This document shows, in pieces, positions 1 through 7,719 of a stretch of DNA of 22,804 nt. The DNA is taken from contig DAOWCP010000036.1 in assembly GCA_030639495.1 (NCBI GenBank), forward strand, positions 1 to 22,804. The letters run 5' to 3'. The notes under the pieces are model-generated. The model was not told the origin of the DNA. It did not search any database and saw nothing but the letters and a program-made list of their open reading frames with translations. This DNA is from JAGLTN01 sp023135255. GTDB lineage: Bacteria > Planctomycetota > Phycisphaerae > Sedimentisphaerales > Anaerobacaceae. Every line of letters starts with the position of its first letter. Position 1 is the first letter of the stretch. A program made the translations under genes and the position numbers.

Positions 1-2
1 AA

Positions 3-245
3 ATAAAGTATATCTATTTCTTCCCAACCGGTGAGCATCAGCTCTTCAATCTGGAAAAAGACCCCGGCGAGATAAACAACCTCGCAGACGAACCCCAGCA
101 CAAAGAAATCCTCCAGCTTTGGAAAACCAGAATGGTTGAACATCTTTCAGAAAGAGGCCCGGACTGGGTCAAAGACAACCAATTGCAGATAAGAAAAAAT
201 GGACAACTCTACAGCCCAAACTTCCCAAAAAATAAAAAGACATAG
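3..245 (+). CDS. sulfatase, C-terminal end only (5' partial)
   Basis: The frame is open from the window edge and ends at TAG 243-245, giving 80 residues of a larger protein. The sequence has the usual tail of arylsulfatase-A-like type I sulfatases: a KYIYF strand, a TGEHQLFNLEKDPGE segment (the 'LFDL..DP.E..NLA' signature), NLADEP, a long helix, and a terminal RGPDW...LYSPNFP stretch. The catalytic CxPSR region would lie upstream, outside the window. Family members hydrolyse sulfate esters, usually on polysaccharides, and are usually exported. It converges on the galactonate dehydratase-like gene with a 46-nt gap. Substrate cannot be judged from this fragment. Confidence 0.88.
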   Translation: MKYIYFFPTGEHQLFNLEKDPGEINNLADEPQHKEILQLWKTRMVEHLSERGPDWVKDNQLQIRKNGQLYSPNFPKNKKT

Positions 246-291
246 ATTGAAGCAATTTAAGCCTTTAATATTAAGGCCAAAGTTCCATTAA

Positions 292-1548
292 TTACCAATC
301 AACAACCGAGTTGTCGTCGGCATCGTAGCTTTGAGGGTTTTTCCAGTCGTGGCCAATTTTATCAGCAAGCAGCTGCTCATCCAGCTCGATCCCCAGCCCC
401 GGCGCAGTCGGCAGGTCGACATATCCATCTTTGACTTTGAAAGGCTTTTTTAAATAACCATCGCCAAGTGACGCCTGCTCCTGACAGAGAAAGTTTGGTA
501 TCGATGCTGCCAATTGAATTCCGCAAGCCAGCGAGATAGGCCCCATCGGATTATGCGGCGCGATGCCGACATAATAAGCCTCTGCCATACCCGCAATGAT
601 CTTCGCCTCTGTAATTCCGCCTGCGTGACAAAGGTCAGGCTGAAGGATCGAAGCAGCGCGTTTTTCGAGTATCTCTCTAAAGCCCCACTTTGTAAAAATT
701 CGCTCGCCCGTAGCGATTGGAATATGAGTTGACTTTGCGATATCAGCAAGCACATCGACATTTTGACATTGAACAGGCTCTTCAATGAAGTAAGGCTGGT
801 AAGGCTCAAGTTTCTTTATCAGAATTTTAGCGGTCTGAGGCGGGACAGCGCCATGAAAATCTATCGCGATATCCATTTCATCGCCGGCGGCTTTTCGCAA
901 AGCTGCAAATCTTTCTACTGCATAATCTATAGCGCCCGGCGTTTCAATTATCCTTGTTGGTCTTTTCTTAGCAACTCCGGTTTTTATAGTTGTAAAGCCC
1001 CTCTTCTTTTCTCTTTCAATATGTTCAACCGTCGCGGCGCCGCCATAAACTCTTATCTTCGACCGGGTAGGTCCACCCAGAAGTTCGTAAACCGGCACAC
1101 CTAAAGCTTTGCCTTTGATATCCCACATCGCCTGGTCGATTCCACTCAGTGCGCTTGTCAGCACGGCCCCGCCTCGATAGAAAGCGTGACGATAAATCGC
1201 CTGCCAATGATGCACAACCGCGCGGGGATCTTTGCCTATCAGGTAAGGTTCAATTTCTTTGACCGCGGTCGCAACCGTTCTCGCCCGGCCTTCGACTAAT
1301 GGTTCGCCGAGGCCGGTAATGCCGGCATCGGTATGTATCTTCAGAAACAACCAGCGAGGCTTGACCAGAAATGTTTCAAGCCTGGTGATCTTAATTTTAC
1401 TTCTGGGATTTATCGGCGCAGAACCCGTATCTGTCAACGTTTTGGTATAGTCATACTCAGCTGCTAATATCGAACCACCACCCGCGAACATGGCAGCAAG
1501 AAGTGAGCGACGGGAAAAATGATTACACTTTTTTGTTTTTGCAGCCAT
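292..1548 (-). CDS. Tat-signal mandelate racemase/muconate lactonizing enzyme family protein, galactonate dehydratase-like
   Basis: This is an enolase-superfamily enzyme of 418 aa, closest in motifs to D-galactonate dehydratase (DgoD), which turns galactonate into 2-keto-3-deoxygalactonate. The motifs are KTG near residue 189, IDFHG (Asp230, His232), FIEEPV (Glu256/257), ATGERIFTKWGF (Glu282) and APHNPMGP (His332), matching the Mg ligands and the acid/base residues of that family. The frame is open up to 1614, but ATG 1546-1548 is chosen because AGGAGG lies 6 nt upstream. This start also gives a clean twin-arginine leader: SRRSLLA (Arg13-Arg14) followed by a small hydrophobic stretch. DgoD of E. 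coli is cytoplasmic, so the Tat leader is unusual. The true sugar-acid substrate is unknown. Confidence 0.9.
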   Translation of the reverse strand: MAAKTKKCNHFSRRSLLAAMFAGGGSILAAEYDYTKTLTDTGSAPINPRSKIKITRLETFLVKPRWLFLKIHTDAGITGLGEPLVEGRARTVATAVKEIEPYLIGKDPRAVVHHWQAIYRHAFYRGGAVLTSALSGIDQAMWDIKGKALGVPVYELLGGPTRSKIRVYGGAATVEHIEREKKRGFTTIKTGVAKKRPTRIIETPGAIDYAVERFAALRKAAGDEMDIAIDFHGAVPPQTAKILIKKLEPYQPYFIEEPVQCQNVDVLADIAKSTHIPIATGERIFTKWGFREILEKRAASILQPDLCHAGGITEAKIIAGMAEAYYVGIAPHNPMGPISLACGIQLAASIPNFLCQEQASLGDGYLKKPFKVKDGYVDLPTAPGLGIELDEQLLADKIGHDWKNPQSYDADDNSVVDW

Positions 1549-1670
1549 CGAAGGCCTCCTGTAACAGATGTTTAACAAAAAAAACAATAATTCCAGGCCC
1601 ACAAAATAGCACATATTTGAAAGAAAAACAATGCAGTAATAACATTTTGCCTTAATAGGGCAAATAGAAG

Positions 1671-1699
1671 CTGACTTTGAGATGATTTTATTGTATCAT
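1671..1699 (+). promoter_or_regulatory. predicted sigma70 promoter of asnA
   Basis: The -35 box is CTGACT (1671-1676) and the -10 box TATCAT (1694-1699), with a 17-nt spacer. It places the transcription start near 1706, just upstream of the asnA Shine-Dalgarno sequence. It also argues against translation from the in-frame ATG at 1698, which overlaps the -10 box. A 6-bp inverted repeat (TTTGCC / GGCAAA, 1646-1664) sits immediately upstream and could be an operator, though this is weak. Confidence 0.55.
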
Positions 1700-1742
1700 G
1701 CAACAAATTACGACAATGAATGTGAATTTAAGGAGAACAAAA

Positions 1743-2780
1743 GTGTCAGATACTTTTATCAATAAAGACTATAAGCCTTCGCTGTCGCTGAAGGAAACAG
1801 AAATAGCTATTAAATTTATCAAAGATTTTTTCCAGGACAATCTCAGCGAAAAGCTCTCATTGCAGCGAGTCTCAGCACCTCTGTTTGTCCGAAAAGGCAG
1901 CGGAGTAAATGACGACTTGAACGGCATAGAAAGAAAAGTCTCATTTAATATAAAAGCAGACAACAGTGATGCGGAGATAGTTTTTTCACTGGCTAAATGG
2001 AAAAGAATGGCACTGGCGGATTACGGCTTTGGCATTGATGAAGGTCTCTATACTGATATGAACGCTATACGAGCAGACGAAGAGGTACTCGACAACATAC
2101 ACTCGGTATATGTTGACCAGTGGGATTGGGAAAAGGCCATCACCGCCAGCCATCGAAACCTTGATTACCTTAAAGAAACGGTAAGAAAGATTTACGCAGT
2201 TTTAAAAGCTACCGAGCTGGCCACTTTTGAAAAGTATCCGCAGATCACTCCAACGCTGCCCGATGAAATAACATTTTTGCACACCGAAGAGCTTGCCGAG
2301 ATGTACCCGGATATCAACCCAAGAGAAAGAGAAAACAAGATAACCGAAAAATACGGGGCTGTCTTTGTTATAGGTATCGGCGGTGAACTGCCAAACGGAG
2401 AGATCCACGACGGCAGAGCACCTGATTACGACGACTGGACAACAGAAAGTGCTAACGGCTTTAAAGGATTGAATGGTGACATTCTGCTTTGGTATTCGCT
2501 GCTTGGCAGATCATTTGAAATCAGCTCAATGGGTATCAGAGTTGACAAAGACGCACTGCTCAAACAACTTGAAATAAGAAATGAAACAGGCAGGGCAAAA
2601 ATGCAATGGCACCAGATGCTCCTGAACGATCAGATGCCGCAAAGTATCGGTGGTGGTATTGGTCAGTCAAGGCTTTGTATGTTCTTCTTGAAAAAATTAC
2701 ACATCGGGGAAGTACATGCAAGTATCTGGCCCGTAGAGACCGTCGAAAAATGCAAACAGGCAGGAATAAGGCTTCTTTAA
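1743..2780 (+). CDS. asnA: aspartate--ammonia ligase (asparagine synthetase A)
   Basis: This ATP-dependent cytoplasmic enzyme makes asparagine from aspartate and ammonia, using a class II aminoacyl-tRNA synthetase-like fold. Diagnostic blocks are all present: APLFVRKG near the N terminus, SLAKWKR, GLYTDMNAIRADEE, HSVYVDQWDWEKA, RAPDYDDW, LNGDILLW, SSMGIRVD and GGGIGQSRLCMFFL. GTG 1743-1745 is chosen as the start. AAGGAG lies 7 nt upstream, and the resulting N terminus (SDTFINKDYKPSLSLKETE) resembles that of Bacteroides-type AsnA as I remember it. The upstream ATGs at 1698 and 1719 have no ribosome binding site. The resulting 345 aa is close to the usual ~330-345. The metallo-beta-lactamase gene follows after 39 nt, probably in the same transcript. 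Confidence 0.96.
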   Translation: MSDTFINKDYKPSLSLKETEIAIKFIKDFFQDNLSEKLSLQRVSAPLFVRKGSGVNDDLNGIERKVSFNIKADNSDAEIVFSLAKWKRMALADYGFGIDEGLYTDMNAIRADEEVLDNIHSVYVDQWDWEKAITASHRNLDYLKETVRKIYAVLKATELATFEKYPQITPTLPDEITFLHTEELAEMYPDINPRERENKITEKYGAVFVIGIGGELPNGEIHDGRAPDYDDWTTESANGFKGLNGDILLWYSLLGRSFEISSMGIRVDKDALLKQLEIRNETGRAKMQWHQMLLNDQMPQSIGGGIGQSRLCMFFLKKLHIGEVHASIWPVETVEKCKQAGIRLL

Positions 2781-2819
2781 TTATCAGATTAAATTAACTA
2801 TTAGCGTAAAGGGTAAACA

Positions 2820-4226
2820 ATGGAAATCAAACTCAGCTTTCTTGGCGCAGCTCAAAACGTCACTGGTTCAAGACACATGTTAGAAGCTAACGGAGTGAAA
2901 ATCCTCGTTGACTGCGGCTTTTATCAGGAACGACAATTTAGAGACAGGAACTGGGACAGGTTTCCGGTAGAGCCTTCGAAAATAGACGCGGTTCTGTTGA
3001 CACATGCACATCTGGATCATTGCGGCCTATTGCCTAAACTCGCCAGGGAAGGGTTCAGTGGCCCCATATACTGCACCGGCGCTACTGCTGAAATCGCAAA
3101 GATAATTTTGTTGGATTCGGCGCATATACAAGAAGAAGATGCTGCATACAAAACCAGAAGGCATGCCAAAGAAGGTAGAAAAAGCCCAAAGCCCATAAAA
3201 CCTCTTTATACAACCGAAGACGCTGAAGCATGTTTCCCGCAATTTACCCCTGTCAAATACAGAGAGATCCAGTCCTTAGGCCCTGATATGGAATGTACAT
3301 TTTATGACGCAGGCCATGTGCTTGGCTCCTCTATCATCAGGGTAAAAGTAAAACAGGACTGCGAAGAAAGAATCGTTATTTTCACGGGCGACATGGGAAG
3401 ACCAGACAGACCTATCGTATGCGACCCGACAGTACTCGATGAAGCTGACTACGTTTTGATCGAATCAACTTATGGCGACCGTGTGCATAATGACGTAAAA
3501 GATATAAAAACCGCTATCGGTGAGGTTATTAATTCTACGGTAGCCCAAGGCGGAAAAATAGTTGTGCCCAGCTTTGCACTGGAACGCAGCCAGGAAGTGC
3601 TTTATTACTTCAATGAATTGCTGCAGGAAGGAACTATCAAACCTATTAAAATTTTTCTCGACAGCCCGATGGCAAATAAGATCACCAGGGTTTTCCAGAA
3701 GCATCCGGAAATGTTTGATGAAGAGATGACAGAGCTTGTTCACAATCACAATTCACCTTTTAAGCTGGCGAACCTGAAAATGGTAAAAACGACTGATGAG
3801 TCTAAAGGCATTCTTAATATTACCAAGCCTTTCGTTGTAATCGCAGGTTCTGGTATGTGCACTGGCGGCAGGGTTAAACATCACCTTGTAAATTATATCT
3901 CCTCGCCAGAGAATACAATAATGTTTGTGGGATACCAGGCAATAGGAACATTAGGCAGGCGAATCGTAGAGGGCGAAAAAGAAGTCAGGATCCTCGGCAC
4001 TAACAGAATTATTAGAGCAAAGATAGTCAGGATCAACGGCTTCAGCGCTCATGCAGATAAAGCTGAATTGCTCAACTGGTTAAAGTCCCTGAAAAAAGCT
4101 CCGAAAAAAGTGTTTGTTGTTCACGGCGAAAAAAACAGCTCTAAGCGTTTCGCAGAATTTGTAAAAGAAGAAACCGATTGGGATGTAATGGTACCAAATT
4201 ATAAAGACACTGTAATTCTTGACTGA
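2820..4226 (+). CDS. MBL-fold beta-CASP RNA-processing exonuclease
   Basis: This is a 468-aa metallo-beta-lactamase of the beta-CASP group (YSH1/CPSF-73-like bacterial RNases), expected to be a zinc-dependent cytoplasmic ribonuclease. Visible motifs, in order, are HAHLDH (His62, His64, Asp66, His67), DAGHVLGS (His166), FTGDMGR (Asp191), ESTYGDR, the beta-CASP segment VPSFALERSQEV and FLDSPMA, GSGMCTGGR, GFSAHAD (His411), and VHGE (His435) in the RMMBL C-terminal domain. All expected metal ligands are present and the length is typical. Its ATG follows GTAAAGGG by a few bases. It is probably co-transcribed with asnA and converges on dus. No partner such as a KH domain is fused to it. Confidence 0.95.
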   Translation: MEIKLSFLGAAQNVTGSRHMLEANGVKILVDCGFYQERQFRDRNWDRFPVEPSKIDAVLLTHAHLDHCGLLPKLAREGFSGPIYCTGATAEIAKIILLDSAHIQEEDAAYKTRRHAKEGRKSPKPIKPLYTTEDAEACFPQFTPVKYREIQSLGPDMECTFYDAGHVLGSSIIRVKVKQDCEERIVIFTGDMGRPDRPIVCDPTVLDEADYVLIESTYGDRVHNDVKDIKTAIGEVINSTVAQGGKIVVPSFALERSQEVLYYFNELLQEGTIKPIKIFLDSPMANKITRVFQKHPEMFDEEMTELVHNHNSPFKLANLKMVKTTDESKGILNITKPFVVIAGSGMCTGGRVKHHLVNYISSPENTIMFVGYQAIGTLGRRIVEGEKEVRILGTNRIIRAKIVRINGFSAHADKAELLNWLKSLKKAPKKVFVVHGEKNSSKRFAEFVKEETDWDVMVPNYKDTVILD

Positions 4227-4258
4227 TACCTTTTTACAAACCAGTATTCAGCCAGTGA

Positions 4259-5236
4259 TTAATTCAGGCCATACCAGTGTTTTATTGCGGGCAAGAGTTC
4301 AGCCTCGTTTTTTGCAGCCAGAAAATCTGCTTGTGCTTTTTTACGCTCTGGATGGCGCTTGCAGTAATTAACCAGGAATTTCCTGAAATACCTTGCAGCT
4401 TTGCCGGGCTTGTATATCTCTTGTATCAACTCAAAATGCTTTAGTATAGTTTGGCCTTGCTGTTGGAGGCTTGGCGAAGCTGGTAAAGGCCTGCCCGCTA
4501 AAGCTTCTTTCAAGTCTGAAAATATCCAGGGATTTCCGATAGCACCGCGGGCGATAATCACACCGTCAACGCCGGTCTCTTTTATTTTATTTACAATATC
4601 CTCAGCTTCGAAAAGGTCACCGCTGCCGACGATCGTTGTTTGCGGAAATTCTTTTTTTAGCTGACCGAGCACTTTCCAGTCCGCTTTGCCCCTGTATTTC
4701 TCCAGAACACTCCTGCCGTGAACGCCAAGGCAATCAACACCTTCAGCTGACGCCATCTCACAAATCTTCCAGAATTTATCCCTGTTCTCATCACCGCTGC
4801 CATAGCCATAGCGAACCTTCATTGTCACCGGGCAAGTGACAGCGTCGCGAACACTTCGGAAAATTTTTATAACTGCATCCGGGTCTTTCAAAAGAGCACC
4901 GCCCCTGCCCCTTCGCAGGACTTTCGGTGCCGGACATGCGAAATTAAGGTCTATCAGATCATAGCCCACATTGACAAGTTCTTTGGCAGCAGCAGCCATC
5001 ATTTCAGGTTCGGTGCCCAATATCTGCGCCCCTACCGGATGTTCATCTTCCTGGGGTCTGAAAGCCTTCTTACGAAGCACTTTCGGGTGCAAAGAAATTT
5101 TCGCCAGCATTACACCGGCAAAGGTAAGCGGACAACCAAAATCAATCGCCATCCTGCGCATAGCATAATCGCTGTAGCCGCTAAGAGGTGCCTGAAAAAA
5201 AGGATACTTTAATTTTAGACTGCCGAGTTTGAGCAT
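4259..5236 (-). CDS. dus: tRNA-dihydrouridine synthase
   Basis: This FMN-dependent enzyme reduces specific uridines in tRNA to dihydrouridine. The 325-aa protein starts with the family's FMN-binding strand (PFFQAPLSGYSD). It carries the catalytic cysteine in NFACPAPKVLRRGRGGALL (Cys101), the KVRYGYG strand, GVHGRS, VGSGDLF, and GVIIARGAIGNPWIF, which binds the flavin phosphate. Overall it is DusB-like, but the target position in tRNA cannot be assigned. It is the last gene of the tatA-tatC-dus set. The spacer to tatC is almost entirely filled by a copy of the intergenic repeat, which ends 12 nt before the ATG. No Shine-Dalgarno sequence is visible in those 12 nt. Confidence 0.95.
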   Translation of the reverse strand: MLKLGSLKLKYPFFQAPLSGYSDYAMRRMAIDFGCPLTFAGVMLAKISLHPKVLRKKAFRPQEDEHPVGAQILGTEPEMMAAAAKELVNVGYDLIDLNFACPAPKVLRRGRGGALLKDPDAVIKIFRSVRDAVTCPVTMKVRYGYGSGDENRDKFWKICEMASAEGVDCLGVHGRSVLEKYRGKADWKVLGQLKKEFPQTTIVGSGDLFEAEDIVNKIKETGVDGVIIARGAIGNPWIFSDLKEALAGRPLPASPSLQQQGQTILKHFELIQEIYKPGKAARYFRKFLVNYCKRHPERKKAQADFLAAKNEAELLPAIKHWYGLN

Positions 5237-5248
5237 TAGTTCACAAAA

Positions 5249-5349
5249 CTATACCCTTAAGGGTAGTAAATGTCCGCGAATAAATCCATAACTTGTTATT
5301 TTTGAGTTATTTACCCGCGTATAAACGGAAAAATTCAATTAGGATCAGT
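5249..5349 (-). repeat. intergenic repeat copy A (between tatC and dus)
   Basis: Read on the minus strand, this 101-nt block matches copy B (6152-6252) ungapped, with 12 mismatches by eye (89/101). It ends in the palindrome TACCCTTAAGGGTA (5252-5265), and its other end has TTATACGCGGGTA. It fills the tatC-dus spacer and contains no plausible gene. Confidence 0.9.
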
Positions 5350-5361
5350 GTAATAATAGTA

Positions 5362-6120
5362 TTATGCTTTTTTCCTACGATCTACAATGTAGCTTAACAA
5401 AAGCCCAACTTCAAAAAGTGCATAAAGAGGCACAGCTAACGTCACCTGTGAAATCACATCCGGCGGAGTAGCAAAAGCTGATATTACAAAAGTTCCTAAA
5501 AATACATACTTGCGAACACTCTTCAAAGTTTCTATAGACACCAACCCTGTTCTGGTCAAAATGAAAATCGCTATCGGGGTTTGAAATGCTATTCCGAAAA
5601 CCAGCATAAGAGTTGTTATGAACGAAATATAATTCTGGAATGTCCAGGATGACTCTAATTTGAGAAATACGTTAAATTTAATGAAAAATCTCAGCGATAT
5701 CGGGGCAACCACGAATATAAAAAATAGCGAGCCCGCAATAAAAAGAACAACCGAAAAAGGTACCGCCATCGTCACATAGCGACGTTCTTTCGAATAAAGA
5801 CCAGCGGCTATAAACATCCACAAATGATAAAACACCCAAGGCGAGGAAAGTAACAGCCCCGCTACAATGGTGATCTTCATATAGCTAATGAACGCATCAG
5901 CAGGCGCAAGACTTTTCAAAAGGAACTCTTCGCCTACAATATCTGTAAAAGGCACCTTGATAAAAGCAATTATCTGCCCACCAAAGAAAACGCAAACTAT
6001 CGTACCGATGACTAACCCGGCAATGGCAAACAGCAGTCGCCTTCGCAAGTCATCGAGATGATCGCCAAGGCTCATCGTAGGTCTAAGGTTTAAATCTTCC
6101 TTTTCTTCTAAATCGCTCAT
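5362..6120 (-). CDS. tatC: twin-arginine translocase subunit TatC
   Basis: This is the multi-spanning core of the Tat translocase, which recognises twin-arginine signal peptides and moves folded proteins across the inner membrane. The 252-aa protein has the cytoplasmic N-terminal signature SLGDHLDDLRRRL and then a first membrane span. The periplasmic/TM2 block includes SPWVFYHLWMFIAAGLYSKERR, and further hydrophobic spans bring the total to about six, as expected. The C terminus is short and basic (VDRRKKA). No good Shine-Dalgarno sequence precedes the ATG. The gene is bracketed by two inverted copies of the ~100-nt intergenic repeat. tatA lies upstream on the same strand. Likely substrates are encoded by the divergent operon starting at 6694. 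Confidence 0.97.
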   Translation of the reverse strand: MSDLEEKEDLNLRPTMSLGDHLDDLRRRLLFAIAGLVIGTIVCVFFGGQIIAFIKVPFTDIVGEEFLLKSLAPADAFISYMKITIVAGLLLSSPWVFYHLWMFIAAGLYSKERRYVTMAVPFSVVLFIAGSLFFIFVVAPISLRFFIKFNVFLKLESSWTFQNYISFITTLMLVFGIAFQTPIAIFILTRTGLVSIETLKSVRKYVFLGTFVISAFATPPDVISQVTLAVPLYALFEVGLLLSYIVDRRKKA

Positions 6121-6151
6121 TTCAGCCGTTGAATTAGAATCGAATATTTAT

Positions 6152-6252
6152 ACTGATCTCAATTGAATTTTACCGTTTATCCGCGGGTAGCTAACTTAAA
6201 GATAAGAAGTTATGGATTTATTCGCGGATATTTACTACCCTCAAGGGTATAT
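6152..6252 (+). repeat. intergenic repeat copy B (between tatA and tatC)
   Basis: This is the second 101-nt copy, in the opposite orientation to copy A. It starts ACTGATC and ends TACCCTCAAGGGTATAT. Inside, TATCCGCG pairs with CGCGGATA and TAACTT with AAGTTA, so a single strand can fold into an imperfect hairpin. It fills most of the tatA-tatC spacer. Confidence 0.9.
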
Positions 6253-6262
6253 TTAAGAACGA

Positions 6263-6535
6263 TTAGTCTTGCTTATCAAGATCATCGAGACCCGCTGCTT
6301 CTTTGGTCTCATTAACAATGTCATTTTTAACATCGTTAACTTCTTTCATTACTTCGTCTTTGGTTTCCTTAACCTCATTGATACCCTTTTTGAATTCAGA
6401 GAGGCTTTTACCGACACTTCTTGCGATCTCAGGAAGACGTCTCCCAAAGATCAAAAGCGCCACAACAAGAATAATAATCCATTCGTACCCACCAGCAAAA
6501 CCAAAAGCAAGATTATATTGACAAAATTCGGACAT
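6263..6535 (-). CDS. tatA: Sec-independent protein translocase subunit TatA/TatB
   Basis: This 90-aa protein has the TatA/B architecture. A single N-terminal membrane helix (GYEWIIILVVALLIFGRR) is followed by the hinge and amphipathic helix RRLPEIARSVGKSLSEFKKGI, then a charged, probably helical tail rich in Lys and Glu. TatA oligomers form or perturb the membrane passage for folded Tat substrates docked on TatC. There is no separate tatB here, so this may be a bifunctional TatA of a minimal TatA-TatC system. AAGGAG lies 9 nt before the ATG. It is the first gene of the minus-strand set and is transcribed divergently from the redox operon. A paralog elsewhere in the genome cannot be excluded. 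Confidence 0.95.
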   Translation of the reverse strand: MSEFCQYNLAFGFAGGYEWIIILVVALLIFGRRLPEIARSVGKSLSEFKKGINEVKETKDEVMKEVNDVKNDIVNETKEAAGLDDLDKQD

Positions 6536-6571
6536 TACCTTTATCTCCTTAAGAATTCCAATTCTTTAATT

Positions 6572-6599
6572 ATTATACCAATAACGAAACCGACTTCAA
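6572..6599 (-). promoter_or_regulatory. predicted promoter of the tatA-tatC-dus operon
   Basis: Read on the minus strand: -35 TTGAAG (6594-6599), 16-nt spacer, -10 TATAAT (6572-6577). It sits 36 nt upstream of the tatA start and is back to back with the promoter at 6616-6644, leaving only 16 nt between the two -35 boxes. Confidence 0.6.
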
Positions 6600-6615
6600 C
6601 AGCCATTTTGTCTGA

Positions 6616-6644
6616 TTGACAAAAGCATAAGTGGAGACTATAAT
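6616..6644 (+). promoter_or_regulatory. consensus sigma70 promoter of the five-gene redox operon
   Basis: The -35 box is TTGACA (6616-6621) and the -10 box TATAAT (6639-6644), exactly 17 nt apart, a perfect match to the sigma70 consensus. The start codon of the first gene lies 49 nt downstream of the -10 box. Confidence 0.75.
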
Positions 6645-6693
6645 CTGTTTTGACGGTATGGTCAAGTAATTTGCCATTAAAACAGAGGCCGCC

Positions 6694-7719
6694 ATGACAA
6701 CAATAACAAATGAGACTAAACCGACAGAAACCGCTATAAGCCTGATAATTCTGGCAATACTTGTATTTATCGCCTGCACAGTCGCCGTAATTCAATACGA
6801 TTACGACATGGGTAAGTTCGGCTTTATCACCGATGAGCCCATAGATACGCCCCAAAAACAACAACCAGCTAAAGCCCAATTCATCAGCAAACTCATGCCG
6901 AAAGGCTTCAAAAATATTTCCAGGCAGGAGAGTTACAATTCGCAAAATTTATATGAAAAGATCAACGGCAAAGCCCCGCTTTATACTGAAACCGGCTTTA
7001 AAAGCTTAAAATGCCAAAGGTTCGCCAGTTCAAGCGATGAAAACCTGATATTTGAAGCCTATTTGTTCGATATGTCTACCGCGAGGAATGCTTTTGCGGT
7101 TTACAGCGTGCAGAAGCGCGCCGATGCGACAGATATCCCCTGTGACGGTTTCAGTTATAAGACCGACAACAGTGTATATTTTTGCAGCGGTAGATTTTAC
7201 TGCGAAATGGTCGGTTTCGCCCTGTCGCCGGTTTTGGTCAAAGCTATGACAGAGGCAGCGGTTGATTTCGTTTCAGCTAACAAATCCGACACACAAATAG
7301 AAGAGCTGGAGCTTTTCCCGAAAGAAAATTTCGTCCCAGGCAGTATTAAATTTTATCCCAGCGATGCTTTTGGTTATGATGGGTTCAAAGATATTTTCAG
7401 CTGTCACTATGAGATCCAAGGCGAAACGGTAACGGTTTTCCTGAGCAAAAGAGAATCACCAGCCCAGGCCAAACAAATGGCTGATGGATATTTTAAATTT
7501 GTAATCGACAATGGCGGAACTGTCAAAAAAGCACAAAATGAAATTTTAAACGGCAAAGTTGTGGACTTCTACGATACTACTGAAATAATTTTCTCAGCGG
7601 GCAATTTCACAGGCGGAGTACATGAAGCCGAAGACCAGACAGCCGCTGAAAATATCGCCGTGCTTTTATTAGAGCAGCTAAATAAGCTTTCATCTGGAGG
7701 CAGCAATGGAAGCAAATAA
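6694..7719 (+). CDS. membrane-anchored DUF6599-like protein of unknown function
   Basis: The 341-aa protein has one N-terminal membrane helix (about residues 14-34, hydrophobic from ISLIILAILVFIACTVAV) and an otherwise soluble body, so the bulk should face the periplasm. The block ENLYEKINGKAPLY (about 85-97) and the following cysteine-containing half resemble what I recall of the DUF6599 family, but the function is unknown. No twin-arginine motif is present. GAGG lies 5 nt upstream of the ATG. It is the first gene after the consensus promoter, and its last 14 nt overlap the start of the DUF362 gene, which implies translational coupling. By context it may be an accessory or assembly protein for the membrane redox complex encoded downstream; that is inference only. 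Confidence 0.85.
   Translation: MTTITNETKPTETAISLIILAILVFIACTVAVIQYDYDMGKFGFITDEPIDTPQKQQPAKAQFISKLMPKGFKNISRQESYNSQNLYEKINGKAPLYTETGFKSLKCQRFASSSDENLIFEAYLFDMSTARNAFAVYSVQKRADATDIPCDGFSYKTDNSVYFCSGRFYCEMVGFALSPVLVKAMTEAAVDFVSANKSDTQIEELELFPKENFVPGSIKFYPSDAFGYDGFKDIFSCHYEIQGETVTVFLSKRESPAQAKQMADGYFKFVIDNGGTVKKAQNEILNGKVVDFYDTTEIIFSAGNFTGGVHEAEDQTAAENIAVLLLEQLNKLSSGGSNGSK

Noticed and set aside
261..277. GCCTT / AAGGC inverted repeat between the sulfatase and the dehydratase gene
   Set aside because: The stem is only 5 bp with an AT-rich 7-nt loop and no T-run on either strand, so it is too weak to call a terminator.
1698..1742. Longer N terminus for AsnA starting at ATG 1698 or 1719
   Set aside because: ATG 1698 overlaps the predicted -10 box and neither ATG has a ribosome binding site. 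GTG 1743 has AAGGAG at 7 nt and gives a family-like N terminus.
4227..4258. Possible terminator between the beta-CASP nuclease gene and dus
   Set aside because: CTGATAC and GTATTCAG pair only with a bulge and no proper T-run follows, so it is not convincing.
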